DNA of 64,000 bases, from positions 40,295 to 104,294 of the forward strand of contig CANNQP010000011.1 of NCBI GenBank assembly GCA_947507875.1, written 5' to 3'. This document shows, one piece after another, positions 1 to 7,347 of this stretch. Numbering within the stretch: the stretch's first letter is position 1; every line of letters begins with the position of its first letter. The notes beneath the pieces were generated by a model. It saw only the letters and a program-made list of their open reading frames with translations, was not told where the DNA came from and did no database searches. This stretch comes from Verrucomicrobiaceae bacterium (GTDB lineage Bacteria; Verrucomicrobiota; Verrucomicrobiia; Verrucomicrobiales; Verrucomicrobiaceae). The position numbers and the translations under genes were made by a program.

Positions 1-1
1 A

Positions 2-202
2 AAGGCCTCCGAGCTGAAAACCGAGCTGCAGGACAAGTCCGATGACTTACGCGCTTTTGCCGATGAAGCCCTCGGTCAGGCTCAACAGCAGTATGAAACC
101 CTCATGACCGAGGCAGAAAAGCTAGCTCGGGAAAAACCCCGCCAAGCTCTCATCACTGCGTTTGGAATCGGTCTCGTGGTCGGTTTGCTGCTGCGTCGCT
201 GA
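2..202 (+). CDS. DUF883 (YqjD/ElaB-like) membrane-anchored protein, 3' part
   Basis: The left edge of the window cuts this gene; about 66 residues and a TGA stop remain. The visible part is a charged, Gln/Glu-rich helix suited to a coiled coil, followed by a short hydrophobic glycine-containing helix ending in GIGLVVGLLLRR. That C-terminal pattern is typical of the DUF883 family (E. coli YqjD, ElaB), inner-membrane proteins that bind ribosomes in stationary phase. The next gene is a YqjE-like protein, which repeats the yqjD-yqjE order of enterobacteria and supports the call. The start and N-terminus are outside the window. The family assignment is likely; function in this phylum is inferred only. 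Confidence 0.75.
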   Translation, partial: KASELKTELQDKSDDLRAFADEALGQAQQQYETLMTEAEKLAREKPRQALITAFGIGLVVGLLLRR

Positions 203-316
203 GCCTTCCGCCCTCTTGCATTAGGTTGAGAGGATGGAGCTCGGCATGCCAACTCCTAATCCATTTGCCCCCAACCTTCTCTTTTGCCCTCATTTCTCTG
301 CCCAAAGCCGCACACC

Positions 317-706
317 ATGATGGATCTGGAAGTCTCACGCCTGAAATCTCTGCTGCGCGCACTGGCGCTTTATGGAGAGGCGCGCGGACGCCTGCTCCAA
401 ATTGAAGCACAGGAGGCTGGGGTGAAGTTCACCAGCCTCATCGTACTGGCCTGCATCACCGCAGGTTTTCTGCTCTGTGGTTGGCTCTTGGCCGCCCCTG
501 CCCTCGTCTGGCTGGTGGCTCACACGCAGGGCTGGCCCTGGTGGAAAGTGGCCCTTGGCGCGGCAGGACTGCATCTTTTCTTTGGCTTCATCATCCTGCT
601 GCGTCTGCGCCATCTGGCATGCAGGCTTCAGGTTTTTGAAGAGACCTTCAAACAATTTCAGCACGACCGTGAATGGCTAGGAAGCAATCCACCCCCACCC
701 CACTGA
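317..706 (+). CDS. YqjE-like putative holin-superfamily membrane protein
   Basis: A 129-residue inner-membrane protein with two hydrophobic segments separated by a short loop (about residues 38-65 and 70-95) and an amphipathic N-terminal helix. Size, topology and position directly after a DUF883 gene fit the Phage_holin_3_6/YqjE family. Members sit in stress-linked yqjDE-type operons and are not known to lyse cells. An ATG at 317 (or 320) was chosen; the frame can be opened by a TTG at 284, which is less likely. The 3' end overlaps the following gene by 34 bases, so translation is probably coupled. Confidence 0.65.
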   Translation: MMDLEVSRLKSLLRALALYGEARGRLLQIEAQEAGVKFTSLIVLACITAGFLLCGWLLAAPALVWLVAHTQGWPWWKVALGAAGLHLFFGFIILLRLRHLACRLQVFEETFKQFQHDREWLGSNPPPPH

Positions 707-1104
707 CGCCCAAGCAACAGGCTCTGCGTGATCTTGATGCGGCACGTGTCCTTATCGGTGCGCACGTTCAACTCGCCTCCGAAGCCTGGAACCCGCGTTT
801 GCTGCTGCGGCATTCAGTGCAAAAGCATGTCTGGGCCTGGACCGCTGCCGCTGGAGTCAGCGGACTCTTGCTGCTGAAGCTGCTGCTGCCATCACGCCCT
901 GGGAAATTTGATCGTGACATCGCCGGTGCATCCGATAGAAAAAATGGATTTATGGCCCTGCTTTTCGCACCCATGGCCGGTCTCGCCCGCCAAGCTGCGC
1001 TGAAGTACGGCTCCCAGTTCCTGCAAACTTACCTGACCCAGCAACTCTCCAAGCACGTGGCCCCTATGCCCCCCACGTCCGAAGATCCCCCAGCCCATGT
1101 CTGA
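673..1104 (+). CDS. Small membrane protein of unknown function (YqjK position)
   Basis: A 143-residue protein starting with ATG inside the end of the YqjE-like gene. It has a polar, basic N-terminus with a Thr/Pro-rich patch, one clear hydrophobic helix at about residues 56-72 (AAGVSGLLLLKLLLP), a basic loop, then a second amphipathic stretch. I do not recognise a domain. It occupies the place of yqjK in yqjDEK-type operons, so a role in the same envelope module is a reasonable inference. Its last 8 bases overlap the PilT-family gene that follows, which ties this module to a pilus motor gene. Confidence 0.6.
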   Translation: MARKQSTPTPLTPKQQALRDLDAARVLIGAHVQLASEAWNPRLLLRHSVQKHVWAWTAAAGVSGLLLLKLLLPSRPGKFDRDIAGASDRKNGFMALLFAPMAGLARQAALKYGSQFLQTYLTQQLSKHVAPMPPTSEDPPAHV

Positions 1105-2209
1105 CCAAGCCGCCGCCCCTGCCGAAGACCTCGTGCCCGTTTTGGGCTCCGTCGATGACTACCTGCGCTTTTGCATGCAGTATGACGCCTCTGACCTGCA
1201 CCTGGCCACTGCCTGCCAGCCCATCTGGAGACGCTACGGCCAGCTCGGCCCCATCTGGCACAATGGTGCCTTGCTCACCGCCGAAGACACACGCCGCCTC
1301 GCCTACGGCTTCCTGAGTGAGGATAAAATCAAACGCCTGGAAGAGAAGGGTGACGTGGACTTTGCCTACTCGACCGATTTCGGCCGCTTCCGTGCGTCGG
1401 TCGTCCATCAGCGCCTTGGCATCGACATCACCTTCCGCATCATCAGCACCCATGTCCGCACGATTGAGGAGCTGGACCTGCCTGAAACCGTCCGCACCCT
1501 GATCCGCTACCACAACGGCCTCGTGCTCGTCACCGGCCCCGTGGGTTGCGGCAAATCCACGACCCTCGCCGCTCTGGTGGATGCCATCAACAAAGAGCGC
1601 CAGGACCACATCATCACCCTCGAAGAGCCGATCGAATACGTCATTGAGCCCAAAGGCTGCCACGTGAACCAGCGCGAAGTCGGCACGCACACTCAATCCT
1701 TTGCCGCAGCGCTGCGCGGAGCTCTGCGTGAGGACCCGGACATCATCATGGTGGGGGAAATGCGCGACCTGGAGACCATCTCCCTCGCCATCACCGCTGC
1801 GGAAACAGGTCACTTGGTGCTTGGCACTCTGCATACCGGCAACTCCGCACGAACTTTGGATCGTGTGCTCGACGTGTTCCCCCCCGACCAACGCGACCAG
1901 ATCCGCATCATGGTGTCCGAATCCCTGCGTGGCATCCTATCCCAACAGCTCGTGCCCAAAGCCGATGGCAATGGGCGCGCGATGGCGCTGGAGCTGCTGG
2001 TGAATACCCCAGCCGTGGCAGCCTGTATCCGCGATGGCAAAACCTTCATGCTCAATGGCGTCATGCAAACCGGCAAAAACGTTGGCATGATCACCATGGA
2101 CGATTCTCTGCGCAATCTTTACACCAAAGGCCTCATCACCCGCGAGGAATGTGAGTCCCGCTCCGAAGACAAGCAGCAGATGAAGCTCTTCTTTGATAGC
2201 CTGAAGTAA
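1097..2209 (+). CDS. PilT/PilU-family type IV pilus retraction ATPase
   Basis: A 370-residue hexameric secretion ATPase of the PilT branch. An N-terminal PAS-like domain (residues 15-120) contains the SDLHL signature. The core has Walker A GPVGCGKST (147-155), Asp box EEPIEY, Walker B VGEMRD (219-224) and a complete His box AAETGHLVLGTLHT (234-247). The protein should hydrolyse ATP at the inner membrane to depolymerise pili or assist twitching. Walker A has Val and Cys where PilT normally has Thr and Ser. It starts 8 bases inside the preceding gene and is followed 54 bases later by a second PilT. Being the more divergent of the pair, it is the better PilU candidate, but the sequence alone does not settle this. 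Confidence 0.9.
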   Translation: MSDQAAAPAEDLVPVLGSVDDYLRFCMQYDASDLHLATACQPIWRRYGQLGPIWHNGALLTAEDTRRLAYGFLSEDKIKRLEEKGDVDFAYSTDFGRFRASVVHQRLGIDITFRIISTHVRTIEELDLPETVRTLIRYHNGLVLVTGPVGCGKSTTLAALVDAINKERQDHIITLEEPIEYVIEPKGCHVNQREVGTHTQSFAAALRGALREDPDIIMVGEMRDLETISLAITAAETGHLVLGTLHTGNSARTLDRVLDVFPPDQRDQIRIMVSESLRGILSQQLVPKADGNGRAMALELLVNTPAVAACIRDGKTFMLNGVMQTGKNVGMITMDDSLRNLYTKGLITREECESRSEDKQQMKLFFDSLK

Positions 2210-2263
2210 TCTAGGCACGCCGCAGCCCACCACCCCCACGCGCTAACTCCGTCTTTCACGATC

Positions 2264-3373
2264 ATGCCAGTCATCGACCAGCTTTTCCAGACCCTCATCG
2301 ACCTCGGCGGCTCTGACCTCCACCTCAGCCAGGGACAGCCGGCCAAAGTCCGCGTCCACGGCAGCATCAAGCCCATCGCCTCCGACATCCTGACCGCCGA
2401 AACCATGGAGCTCATGATGCAGGAAATCTGCGACCCCAAGAGCTGGGAGCGCTACGTGCAGAAGGGCGACCTCGACTTCGCCTACGAGATGGATGCTGAG
2501 CACCGCTTCCGTTGCAATTACCTGAAGCAGCAGAATGGCTATGCCTGCGTCTTCCGTATCATTCCGACCAAAATCGCCAGCCTGGAGCAGCTTGGCATTC
2601 CCCAAGTGGTGAAGGAATTCGGCCACCTACGCAGCGGGCTTGTACTCGTCACCGGTCCCACGGGTTCGGGCAAGTCCACCACGCTCGCGGCCCTGCTGGA
2701 CTACATCAACACGAACTTCCGGCGCCACATCATCACCGTCGAGGAGCCCATCGAGTTCGTTCACCGCAACAAAAAGAGCATCATCACCCAGCGTGAGGTG
2801 CCCATTCAGACCCCTTCCTTCGCCGATGGTCTGCGCGCGGCGTTGCGTCAGGATGCCGACATCGTGCTCGTGGGGGAAATGCGTGACCTGGAGACCATCT
2901 CCCTCGCCCTTACCGCTGCGGAAACGGGTCTGCTCGTCTTCGGCACCCTGCACACGAACAATGCCCGCAAGACGGTGGACCGTATCATCGACGTCTTCCC
3001 CGCGGAACAACAAAGCCAAGTGCGCACCATGCTCGCCGCCTCGCTGAAAGGCGTGGTGGCCCAGCTGCTCATGAAAAAGGCCGACGGCAAAGGCCGTGCC
3101 GCCGTGAATGAAATCATGATCTCCACCCCAGCCGTGGGCGCGATCATCCGTGAAGGTGCCACACAGAAGCTCTACGACGTCATCATCGGTGGTAAAGCGC
3201 TGGGCATGCAGTTCATGGACGACAGCATCTGGCAAAAACTGCGCGATGGCTACATCACCCCCATGGAGGCCTACATGAAAGCCATCGACAAAGGTCGCTT
3301 CAAAGCCTTCCTGCCCCCGGAAGAGCAGGCCATCGCCAACGCAGGTGGGGGCGAGGACAGCAAGAAGAAGTGA
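2264..3373 (+). CDS. pilT: PilT type IV pilus retraction ATPase
   Basis: A 369-residue PilT with SDLHLS near residue 17, canonical Walker A GPTGSGKST (131-139), EEPIEF, Walker B VGEMRDLE (203-210) and His box region ETGLLVFGTLHT. The first histidine of the His box (normally ETGHL) is Leu here, while the second is kept. The C-terminal AVGAIIREG corresponds to the AIRNLIREG segment needed for retraction in PilT. It should power pilus retraction and twitching, acting with the PilM-Q-like locus at 28-35 kb. Last gene of the run that begins before base 1; a strong terminator follows. No Shine-Dalgarno is visible before the ATG. Confidence 0.93.
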   Translation: MPVIDQLFQTLIDLGGSDLHLSQGQPAKVRVHGSIKPIASDILTAETMELMMQEICDPKSWERYVQKGDLDFAYEMDAEHRFRCNYLKQQNGYACVFRIIPTKIASLEQLGIPQVVKEFGHLRSGLVLVTGPTGSGKSTTLAALLDYINTNFRRHIITVEEPIEFVHRNKKSIITQREVPIQTPSFADGLRAALRQDADIVLVGEMRDLETISLALTAAETGLLVFGTLHTNNARKTVDRIIDVFPAEQQSQVRTMLAASLKGVVAQLLMKKADGKGRAAVNEIMISTPAVGAIIREGATQKLYDVIIGGKALGMQFMDDSIWQKLRDGYITPMEAYMKAIDKGRFKAFLPPEEQAIANAGGGEDSKKK

Positions 3374-3421
3374 GGCAAGCGCATGCTGGAGCCCGACTTG
3401 TTACGCAAGCGGGCTTGTCTG

Positions 3422-3453
3422 ATCTCGGGGCCTGATCGCCCCGAGATTTTTTT
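3422..3453 (+). terminator. Rho-independent terminator after pilT
   Basis: A perfect 10-base-pair stem (3422-3431 with 3438-3447) with a 6-base loop is followed by a run of seven T. It lies between the ends of two converging genes and the T run favours the plus strand, so it closes the yqjDE-pilU-pilT unit. Confidence 0.9.
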
Positions 3454-3459
3454 GACCAC

Positions 3460-4554
3460 TCACTTCGATGCTGCTTTCAGCCGCAACTGCGGTGCGGGAA
3501 CCTCAGGCGCGAGGCGACACGCTCTAGCTTCGACCTCCTTCGGGCTACCGACGGCAAAGATCAGCGTCTGCACCAGCGTCGCCTCATCCGGCCAATCCAG
3601 CTCCACCCCTGGCAGCAGGATCGTCAAGTTGTGGTGAGGTACATCCATCGTGTTGAAGACCGACCGCATGGCATGGGGTGGGCTGGCCGGATGAGCCGTG
3701 CCAAAGATCACCCCGAGGGCCAAGGTTTCTCCATAGGCCATGGCCCAGCCGCCCATGTCCTGGGGTAGCCAGAAAAGGTAGCCGCTTTTTTCCAAAACAG
3801 CCTTCTCATGCCGCACTCGTGGCAACGCGCTTCGACGCAGCGGTGTCCAGGCCTCAAAGTAGGACGTCATCGACGCTGGCCACAGATGTCGTGCCTCCAG
3901 TCGCACTTCCTCGTGGACCACATCCAGCCAGGTCTGCTGCCGCGGCTGCCAAGTCCGGGCGGTGACGTTTTTCAGCACCCATGGGCGGCGCAAAACGGAA
4001 CGCTGTAGCCGCAGACTACCATCCGGCAGCACTTGATAGCGGGAGGTCGTCTCAAAATCAGGCCGACCATGGCGATCCAGTTCAGCATAAAACCAATGCG
4101 TGATGCGCGAGCGAAAGATCAGCTCCGTGGCATGGCCACTTGGCGGAGTTTCCAAGACTTCACAGACCTCAGCACCGTGGTAGCAGCCTTCCATCGTCAC
4201 ATTAGCCCGGCGATTTTTGTCACCGACCTCATGGGGCGCCGCGAGATAGCGTTCATTCCAATAAGTCCACTGAATGACACGGTCCGTGGTTTCGCCCTGG
4301 AAAGAATCCCCCACCATCTCCACCTCAGGCGCGAGGTCGAGGTCACGCACAGAACAGATCGCACCGCCAGGATTGAAGCCAAAACGAAACCTCCGGCCTT
4401 GCGCCGTGGTCACGTGGAGCTGACGCGTCGCCGCTTCATACACACCCTGCACGCGAGGCGCGTCGGGCTCCTGAGCCCAACCTGTGGCGAGCCCGAGCGA
4501 CAGCAGTCGAAGAAGATCCATCAAACCCCGGCGTGAGAAAAGGAAGGCGATCAC
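3460..4554 (-). CDS. Secreted protein of unknown function
   Basis: A 353-364 residue protein with an N-terminal signal peptide whose hydrophobic core LLRLLSLGLATGWA ends near an Ala-Gln cleavage site. The start is either GTG at 4554, which adds a basic n-region (FSRRG), or ATG at 4521. The rest is soluble, rich in Trp, Tyr and Arg, and predicted mainly beta. I do not recognise the family; a carbohydrate-active or mutarotase-like beta-sandwich is possible but unsupported. It lies 38 bases after the XylR-like regulator and is probably co-transcribed with it, so it may serve sugar-polymer use that this regulator senses. Its stop lies just beyond the pilT terminator. Confidence 0.7.
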   Translation of the reverse strand: MIAFLFSRRGLMDLLRLLSLGLATGWAQEPDAPRVQGVYEAATRQLHVTTAQGRRFRFGFNPGGAICSVRDLDLAPEVEMVGDSFQGETTDRVIQWTYWNERYLAAPHEVGDKNRRANVTMEGCYHGAEVCEVLETPPSGHATELIFRSRITHWFYAELDRHGRPDFETTSRYQVLPDGSLRLQRSVLRRPWVLKNVTARTWQPRQQTWLDVVHEEVRLEARHLWPASMTSYFEAWTPLRRSALPRVRHEKAVLEKSGYLFWLPQDMGGWAMAYGETLALGVIFGTAHPASPPHAMRSVFNTMDVPHHNLTILLPGVELDWPDEATLVQTLIFAVGSPKEVEARACRLAPEVPAPQLRLKAASK

Positions 4555-4592
4555 AGGAAGCGATTACGTGGGCTAAAGTCGAGTTCTCCGCA

Positions 4593-5747
4593 TCAAGGCT
4601 TGTTCCTGCGCCGAAATTCTCCGGGCGTCAGGCCTAACCGTTTGCGAAAAGCCTCCGCCATGTATTGCGGATGCTTGAATCCCGCTTTCTCCGCGATGGC
4701 ATCCAGCGTGAGATCCGTCTGGGCCAGCAGCTGCTCCACATGGCTGAAACGGATGCGGATGATTTCCTCGCCTGGACTGCGGCCGATGCTCGCCTTCATG
4801 CGCCGCTCCAGCATGCTGCGAGACAAGGCCACCTCACGCGCCACTTCATTCACCCCAATGCCCTGCGTGGCACGCTGGCGGATGAACTGCAAGGCACGAG
4901 CGATGCGGACATCGTCCACCGCCACGATGTCTGAAGACTGCCGCACCACTACCTCTCCCGGTGGCAGCAGAGTCTGTGCAGGCGGTGGCTTTCCCTCACG
5001 CATCCACACATCCAGGAACTGCGCCGCCATGAAGCCGACCTGAGAACCACGCAGTTGCACGCTCGAAAGCGGAGGCCAGGCGGTTTCACAGAGCGTCTTG
5101 TCATTCTCAGCGCTCACCACGCAGACCTGCTCTGGCACGGAAATGCCAGCGCGGCGGGCAGCATCCAGCAGCCAAAAGCCGATCTGATCGTGACAAGAAA
5201 AGACCGCACAGGGCTTCTCCAGACTGGTCAGCCAATCGGCCAGCTTTTGCTGATGCCGATCCCAACTCATGCCATGCTCGCCGCCCGGCTGCGTCTCCAG
5301 CACTGAGCAAGTGTGACCCGCTGCCGCGAGCGTATCAATGTAGCTGCGGCTGCGCTCTAGAAAAAAACGCTCCGAAGGGTCCAGGTAGCAGGCAAAGCGG
5401 CGGAAACCGCGTTCCAGCACATGCTCGGCGACCTTGCGCCCGAGGATTTGATTGTCGATGCCGACGAAGGGAAACGAGTGATTCAGGATCGTACTGCGCA
5501 GCTCAATGACCGGTAGCCGCGTCGCCTTCAGGTGGCGCAGCAGTTCAGCGTCCACCGTGCGGGCCAGGATGCCATCGCCCGGCCATTTTTTTAACCAAAG
5601 GGGAAAGCGAGAACGCAGGTCGCGCGGCTCCAGGTAGAGCGACCAAGGACCTTTTTCCGCCACGTAACGGCGAATGCCGCGCACGATGTCTCGCCCATAA
5701 GAGCGGGAAGTATCCACAAGAACAGCGACCTGAGGAATATCAGCCAT
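4593..5747 (-). CDS. XylR-type regulator: LacI-like sensor plus AraC DNA-binding domain
   Basis: A 384-residue transcription factor. Residues 1-270 form a LacI/periplasmic-binding-protein sugar sensor (VAVLVDTSRSYGRDIVRGIRRY at the start, cut here to its family pattern VDTSRSYGRD), and residues 280-384 form an AraC helix-turn-helix pair ending with AGFKHPQYMAEAFRKRLG and the PGEFRR tail. This domain order is that of E. coli XylR, a dimeric activator that binds xylose. Planctomycetes and Verrucomicrobia carry many paralogues with unknown ligands, so xylose cannot be assumed. It lies between a Trm112-like gene and a secreted protein gene, all on one strand with gaps under 40 bases. Confidence 0.88.
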   Translation of the reverse strand: MADIPQVAVLVDTSRSYGRDIVRGIRRYVAEKGPWSLYLEPRDLRSRFPLWLKKWPGDGILARTVDAELLRHLKATRLPVIELRSTILNHSFPFVGIDNQILGRKVAEHVLERGFRRFACYLDPSERFFLERSRSYIDTLAAAGHTCSVLETQPGGEHGMSWDRHQQKLADWLTSLEKPCAVFSCHDQIGFWLLDAARRAGISVPEQVCVVSAENDKTLCETAWPPLSSVQLRGSQVGFMAAQFLDVWMREGKPPPAQTLLPPGEVVVRQSSDIVAVDDVRIARALQFIRQRATQGIGVNEVAREVALSRSMLERRMKASIGRSPGEEIIRIRFSHVEQLLAQTDLTLDAIAEKAGFKHPQYMAEAFRKRLGLTPGEFRRRNKP

Positions 5748-5786
5748 GAGACGAGAGAACAGAGCAAGGCTGACCGAGGCCTGTGG

Positions 5787-5987
5787 TCACGGTTTTTCTT
5801 CAGGAAGCAGAATCGGAATGCCCTGGTCCATGGGAAACAGGCGAGTGCCATCCTGCCGTGCCAGCGCCTGCTGATCCGTAGGCAACCCATGCTGCTGCAG
5901 GTCTGCCGCTGTGGCCAGCCGAAGAGGCTGATGCGTGTCCGGGCAGCGCATCAGCGGGAGGAAATCTTGAAGCCAGTTCATGCTCAT
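5787..5987 (-). CDS. Trm112-like small protein
   Basis: A 66-residue protein of the Trm112/YcaR type, with the family pattern of an early LxCP motif (LMRCPDTHQPL) and a C-terminal GIPILLPEE. Family members act as small partners or activators of methyltransferases, or accompany lipid A and cell-wall genes. Only one cysteine of the usual zinc-binding set is visible, so metal binding is doubtful. ATG at 5987 was preferred because it begins right after the proA stop; ATG at 5981 is also possible. It lies 5 bases after proA, probably in the same transcript. Confidence 0.75.
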   Translation of the reverse strand: MSMNWLQDFLPLMRCPDTHQPLRLATAADLQQHGLPTDQQALARQDGTRLFPMDQGIPILLPEEKP

Positions 5988-5992
5988 AAAGA

Positions 5993-7258
5993 TCAGCGCA
6001 CCTGGCCCTGCCCATGGACGAGGTATTTGTAACTGCATAGCTCGGCGAGTCCCATCGGCCCCCGGGCATGGAGCTTGTCGGTGCTGATGCCGATCTCGGC
6101 ACCGAAACCAAACTCGCCACCATCGTTGAAGCGCGTACTCGCGTTATGCAGCACGACGGCGCTATCCACCTCATGCATGAAGCGCGCGGCTTCTGACGCG
6201 GCTTGGGTCAAAATGCTATCCGTGTGGTGTGAGCCGTAGTGATTGATGTGCTGGATGGCTTCAGCCAGCGAGGCCACGGTCTTGATGGAAAGAATTCGCT
6301 CCAGGTATTCCGTGCGCCAATCTTCTTCAGTGGCAGGAATCGCCCCTGAGCCCAGCAGCGGCAGCGCGGTTGCATCAGCCCGCATTTCCACGCCAGCCGC
6401 ACGCAGCGCTTCGGCGAGCTTTGGATAAAATTCGGCCGCGACGTGCTGATCCACCAGCAAGGTCTCCAAGGCATTGCAGACACCAGGCTTCTGCGTTTTG
6501 GAATTCAAAATGACCGAGATGGCCATGGCCTGATCCGCCGAAGGCGCCACGTAGATGTGACAGACGCCGTCGTAGTGCTTGATGACCGGCATCCGCGCGG
6601 TGGAGACGACTTTTTCGATCAGTCCTTTGCCACCCCTGGGGATGATCAGATCCATGTATTGATCCATGCGCGCCAGGTGCTCGACGCTGGACCGATCGGT
6701 GAAGGGGATGAGCTGAATGCTATTCGCGGGTAGGCCTGCCCGCTCCCCGCCCGCTTGCAGCGCCTCAGCCAGGGCGACGTTGGAGTGGATGGCCTCACTC
6801 CCTCCCCTCAACAGGGTGGCATTGCCCGTTTTGAAGCAAAGGCTAGCCGCGTCCGTGGTGACGTTCGGCCGCGATTCGAAGATGATGCCGATGACCCCGA
6901 TGGGGACACGCTTTTTGATCATGCGCAGCCCATTGGGCCGAGTCCAGGCGGCGAGCTCTTCTCCCACCGGATCAGGCAGGGCAGCGACCTCACGCACGGC
7001 CGCTGAGATGGCGGCAAGGCGCCTCGCATCCAGCGTCAGTCGGTCAATCATCGCGTTGGAAAGTCCACGTTCCCGTGCCCCCTCCAGATCTTTCGCATTG
7101 GCCGCGAGGATGCTCGCTTCGCGGGCATCGATCTCATCTGCCATGGCCAAAAGGATCGCGTTTTTCTGTTCCGTTCCCAGCTTGACCAGTTCATGCGAAG
7201 CAGCGCGGGCCTTGCGGCCCATCTCGAGGATGGCAGACTGAATTTCAGCGTCGTTCAT
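5993..7258 (-). CDS. proA: Gamma-glutamyl phosphate reductase
   Basis: A 421-residue cytoplasmic enzyme of proline synthesis that reduces gamma-glutamyl phosphate to glutamate 5-semialdehyde with NADPH. The aldehyde-dehydrogenase fold is evident from GVIGIIFESRPNVT (121-134), the PRGGKGLI segment and the catalytic cysteine Cys261 in KPGVCNALETLLV. Length matches the family (about 415-420). The partner glutamate 5-kinase gene proB is not adjacent, unlike in many bacteria. Downstream genes follow closely, so proA may share a transcript with the Trm112-like and XylR-like genes. Confidence 0.97.
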   Translation of the reverse strand: MNDAEIQSAILEMGRKARAASHELVKLGTEQKNAILLAMADEIDAREASILAANAKDLEGARERGLSNAMIDRLTLDARRLAAISAAVREVAALPDPVGEELAAWTRPNGLRMIKKRVPIGVIGIIFESRPNVTTDAASLCFKTGNATLLRGGSEAIHSNVALAEALQAGGERAGLPANSIQLIPFTDRSSVEHLARMDQYMDLIIPRGGKGLIEKVVSTARMPVIKHYDGVCHIYVAPSADQAMAISVILNSKTQKPGVCNALETLLVDQHVAAEFYPKLAEALRAAGVEMRADATALPLLGSGAIPATEEDWRTEYLERILSIKTVASLAEAIQHINHYGSHHTDSILTQAASEAARFMHEVDSAVVLHNASTRFNDGGEFGFGAEIGISTDKLHARGPMGLAELCSYKYLVHGQGQVR

Positions 7259-7347
7259 GGAATGGGAAATCAGGACATGCCGTCCAGGCTGCTACTGCGC
7301 AAATGGAAAACAGCCATCGAAGGCTGGCCCAGGGCAAATCAGCCGAG

